52,525 nt of DNA from DASRWI01 sp035654655 (lineage in GTDB: Bacteria; Bacteroidota; Ignavibacteria; Ignavibacteriales; Ignavibacteriaceae): positions 1 to 52,525 of the forward strand of contig DASRWI010000024.1 of assembly GCA_035654655.1 (NCBI GenBank). Direction: 5' to 3'. Under the pieces are notes generated by a model that was given only the letters and a program-made list of their open reading frames with translations, was not told where the DNA came from and did no database searches. The position numbers were made by a program, and so were the translations under genes. How positions within the stretch are numbered: the stretch's first letter is position 1; each line of letters begins with the position of its first letter. Positions 51,430 through 52,525 of the stretch are shown piece by piece.

Positions 51430-52525
51430 TTACTTCAATAATGTCATCTTCTTACAAATTAATAAATTATTTGCTTTAAGAGTGTAGAAGTAAGTACCGC
51501 TTGAAAGATTAGATGCATCAAAATTTATTTTATGATTACCGGCTTCCCGGTATTCATCAATCAATTCTTTTACTTTATTCCCAAGTAAATCATATATAAT
51601 CAATTCAATTTTTGAAGAAGTACTAAGATTAAAATTTATTGTTGTAATTGGATTAAAAGGATTAGGAAAATTTTGTTTTAGTTCAAAAGAGTTATTTATA
51701 ATATCATTATCCAAAACAGATACTTGTTCAGCAGCATTTGTAAAGATACTTGAACGATTTCCATATAACCAAACTTTATTGTACATATCTATTTCAATAC
51801 CTTTTATAATATATTTATTAGTAACCACATTAGTGTCTATAATATTTTGCCAGGTATCTCCCATATCAGTTGATAACAAGACACAATTATTATTTCCATA
51901 ATTACTTGAGGATCTACCAGAAATGTAAATTGAATCTTTGTTTTTAAAAGAAATTCCTTGAAAACCTACTCCATTAAAAGGAGTTTGGACATAATTAAAA
52001 TTTTTCCCCCCGTCTATAGATTTAAATATTAGACCACTTTCTCCTATAGCTAAGACTGTGTCATTTGAAATAAATCTAACCTTGTTTAATGTACTAACTA
52101 CAGAAGTACCTGAAAAAGTACTGCTGTTCCAGGTTTCACCTAAATCGGTAGTAAATGAACCTTTTAATGAACCTACTATACCCTTTCCGACTATAACACC
52201 TTTATTTTCTTTGAAATGCACTGAATACAATGTTCTATTATGAAGGTTTGTTTTTTCAGTAAATGTTAAACCACCATCAGTTGTCTTATAAATAAAATCA
52301 TTATAAAGGTCGTCATTTCCAACTATAAACCCAATGTTTTCATCAAGAAAAAAAACATCTTCACAATGAGAATCACTAGAAATAACAGGATGAATGATTG
52401 AAAACCAATTTTCCCCTCCATTAGTTGTTTTAGCAGCTAACTTATGATTTTGTGCTATATAGCCAACACTATCATTTACAAAACAAGCACCATTTATTGT
52501 TGAAGAAACTGAATCAACATAAATA
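51430..52525 (-). CDS. Ycf48/BNR-like secreted protein with T9SS C-terminal domain (5' end beyond the window)
   Basis: C-terminal 364 residues of a longer protein. The frame stays open to the right edge; a TTG at 52230 is internal and is not used as a start. Repeats of the form TTDGGLTF, TTDLGETWNS, SIDGGKNF and STDMGDTWQN, spaced 45-60 residues apart, are BNR/Asp-box or Ycf48-like blades of a beta-propeller. A T9SS sorting domain ends the protein (KQNFPNPFNPITTINFNL ... KKMTLLK). It is probably surface-exposed; no enzymatic function is assignable. It ends at a bidirectional terminator shared with the small gene on the other strand. Confidence 0.85.
   Translation of the reverse strand, partial: IYVDSVSSTINGACFVNDSVGYIAQNHKLAAKTTNGGENWFSIIHPVISSDSHCEDVFFLDENIGFIVGNDDLYNDFIYKTTDGGLTFTEKTNLHNRTLYSVHFKENKGVIVGKGIVGSLKGSFTTDLGETWNSSTFSGTSVVSTLNKVRFISNDTVLAIGESGLIFKSIDGGKNFNYVQTPFNGVGFQGISFKNKDSIYISGRSSSNYGNNNCVLLSTDMGDTWQNIIDTNVVTNKYIIKGIEIDMYNKVWLYGNRSSIFTNAAEQVSVLDNDIINNSFELKQNFPNPFNPITTINFNLSTSSKIELIIYDLLGNKVKELIDEYREAGNHKINFDASNLSSGTYFYTLKANNLLICKKMTLLK

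Noticed and set aside
52058..52243. Plus-strand ORF opposite the Ycf48-like gene, and the TTG start at 52230 on the minus strand
   Set aside because: The minus-strand frame with Asp-box repeats stays open to 52525 and explains the region; the plus-strand ORF is a shadow and the TTG is internal.
1..52525. CRISPR arrays, insertion sequences, prophage or rRNA genes
   Set aside because: No regularly spaced repeats, transposase or integrase motifs, phage structural genes or rRNA sequence were seen on either strand.

Overview
This window looks like a chromosomal segment from a free-living member of the Ignavibacteriota (Bacteroidota/Chlorobiota side of the tree). That placement is inferred from four things: a strongly AT-rich genome; six secreted proteins ending in a YPNPFNP-type C-terminal domain with a terminal KM-x-LLK-like tail, as in type IX secretion (T9SS) cargo; a Gram-negative division/cell-wall (dcw) cluster; and a 31-residue AURKAIP1/COX24-like mini-protein gene. 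Many genes have AAGGA/GGAGG-like ribosome binding sites, which is less typical of classical Bacteroidia. Nothing here fixes a genus. There is no CRISPR array, insertion sequence or prophage, and no stretch over 300 bases lacks a gene.

Layout. 1-9309 (all minus): the dcw cluster, in transcription order mraZ-rsmH-ftsL-like-ftsI(PASTA)-murE-murF-mraY-murD-ftsW (cut by the left edge), with a promoter and 10-bp-phased MraZ-type boxes upstream. 9494-13335: an aminotransferase and two unrecognised membrane-protein genes. 13460-16145: a DedA protein, tRNA-Thr(CGT), the mini-protein gene, a zinc-ribbon/TPR protein, an HU-family protein and a small membrane protein. 16205-20855: a secreted S9 peptidase, then the copper chaperone/Cu(I)-ATPase pair. 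21024-29373: two adjacent T9SS-type secreted proteins, an IMPDH/GMP-reductase-family enzyme, oligoendopeptidase F and a third secreted protein. 29572-36668: a LytS/LytR-type pair, an acetyltransferase, a PAP2 phosphatase, a large hybrid kinase with its own HPt, and a CBM9-like secreted protein. 36717-37919: ornithine aminotransferase. 38095-42882: a translationally coupled four-gene operon (HlyD-like adaptor, VTC polyphosphate-polymerase domain, DUF4956 membrane protein, CotH-family secreted protein). 42930-45442: dxr and rseP. 45662-51292: a heme-motif outer-membrane barrel protein, a double-propeller sensor kinase, its NarL-type regulator and a small unknown gene behind two related palindromes. 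51430-52525: a Ycf48-like secreted protein cut by the right edge.

How the genes fit together. The dcw operon makes lipid-linked peptidoglycan precursor (MurE carries the meso-diaminopimelate motif) and builds the septum. Three sensory systems sit in the right two thirds, two of them next to secreted or outer-membrane protein genes. Most convergent gene pairs are separated by near-symmetric A-tract/stem/T-tract hairpins that look like bidirectional terminators.

Best candidate for an undescribed system: the 38095-42882 operon. It couples a predicted inner-membrane polyphosphate polymerase module to a periplasmic adaptor with no transporter, and to a CotH-family kinase-like protein that carries a T9SS export signal. 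Second: the regulatory block at 50801-51374, with two related NarL-like palindromes 52 bp apart upstream of a small unknown gene, and a GC-rich symmetric stem element behind it.
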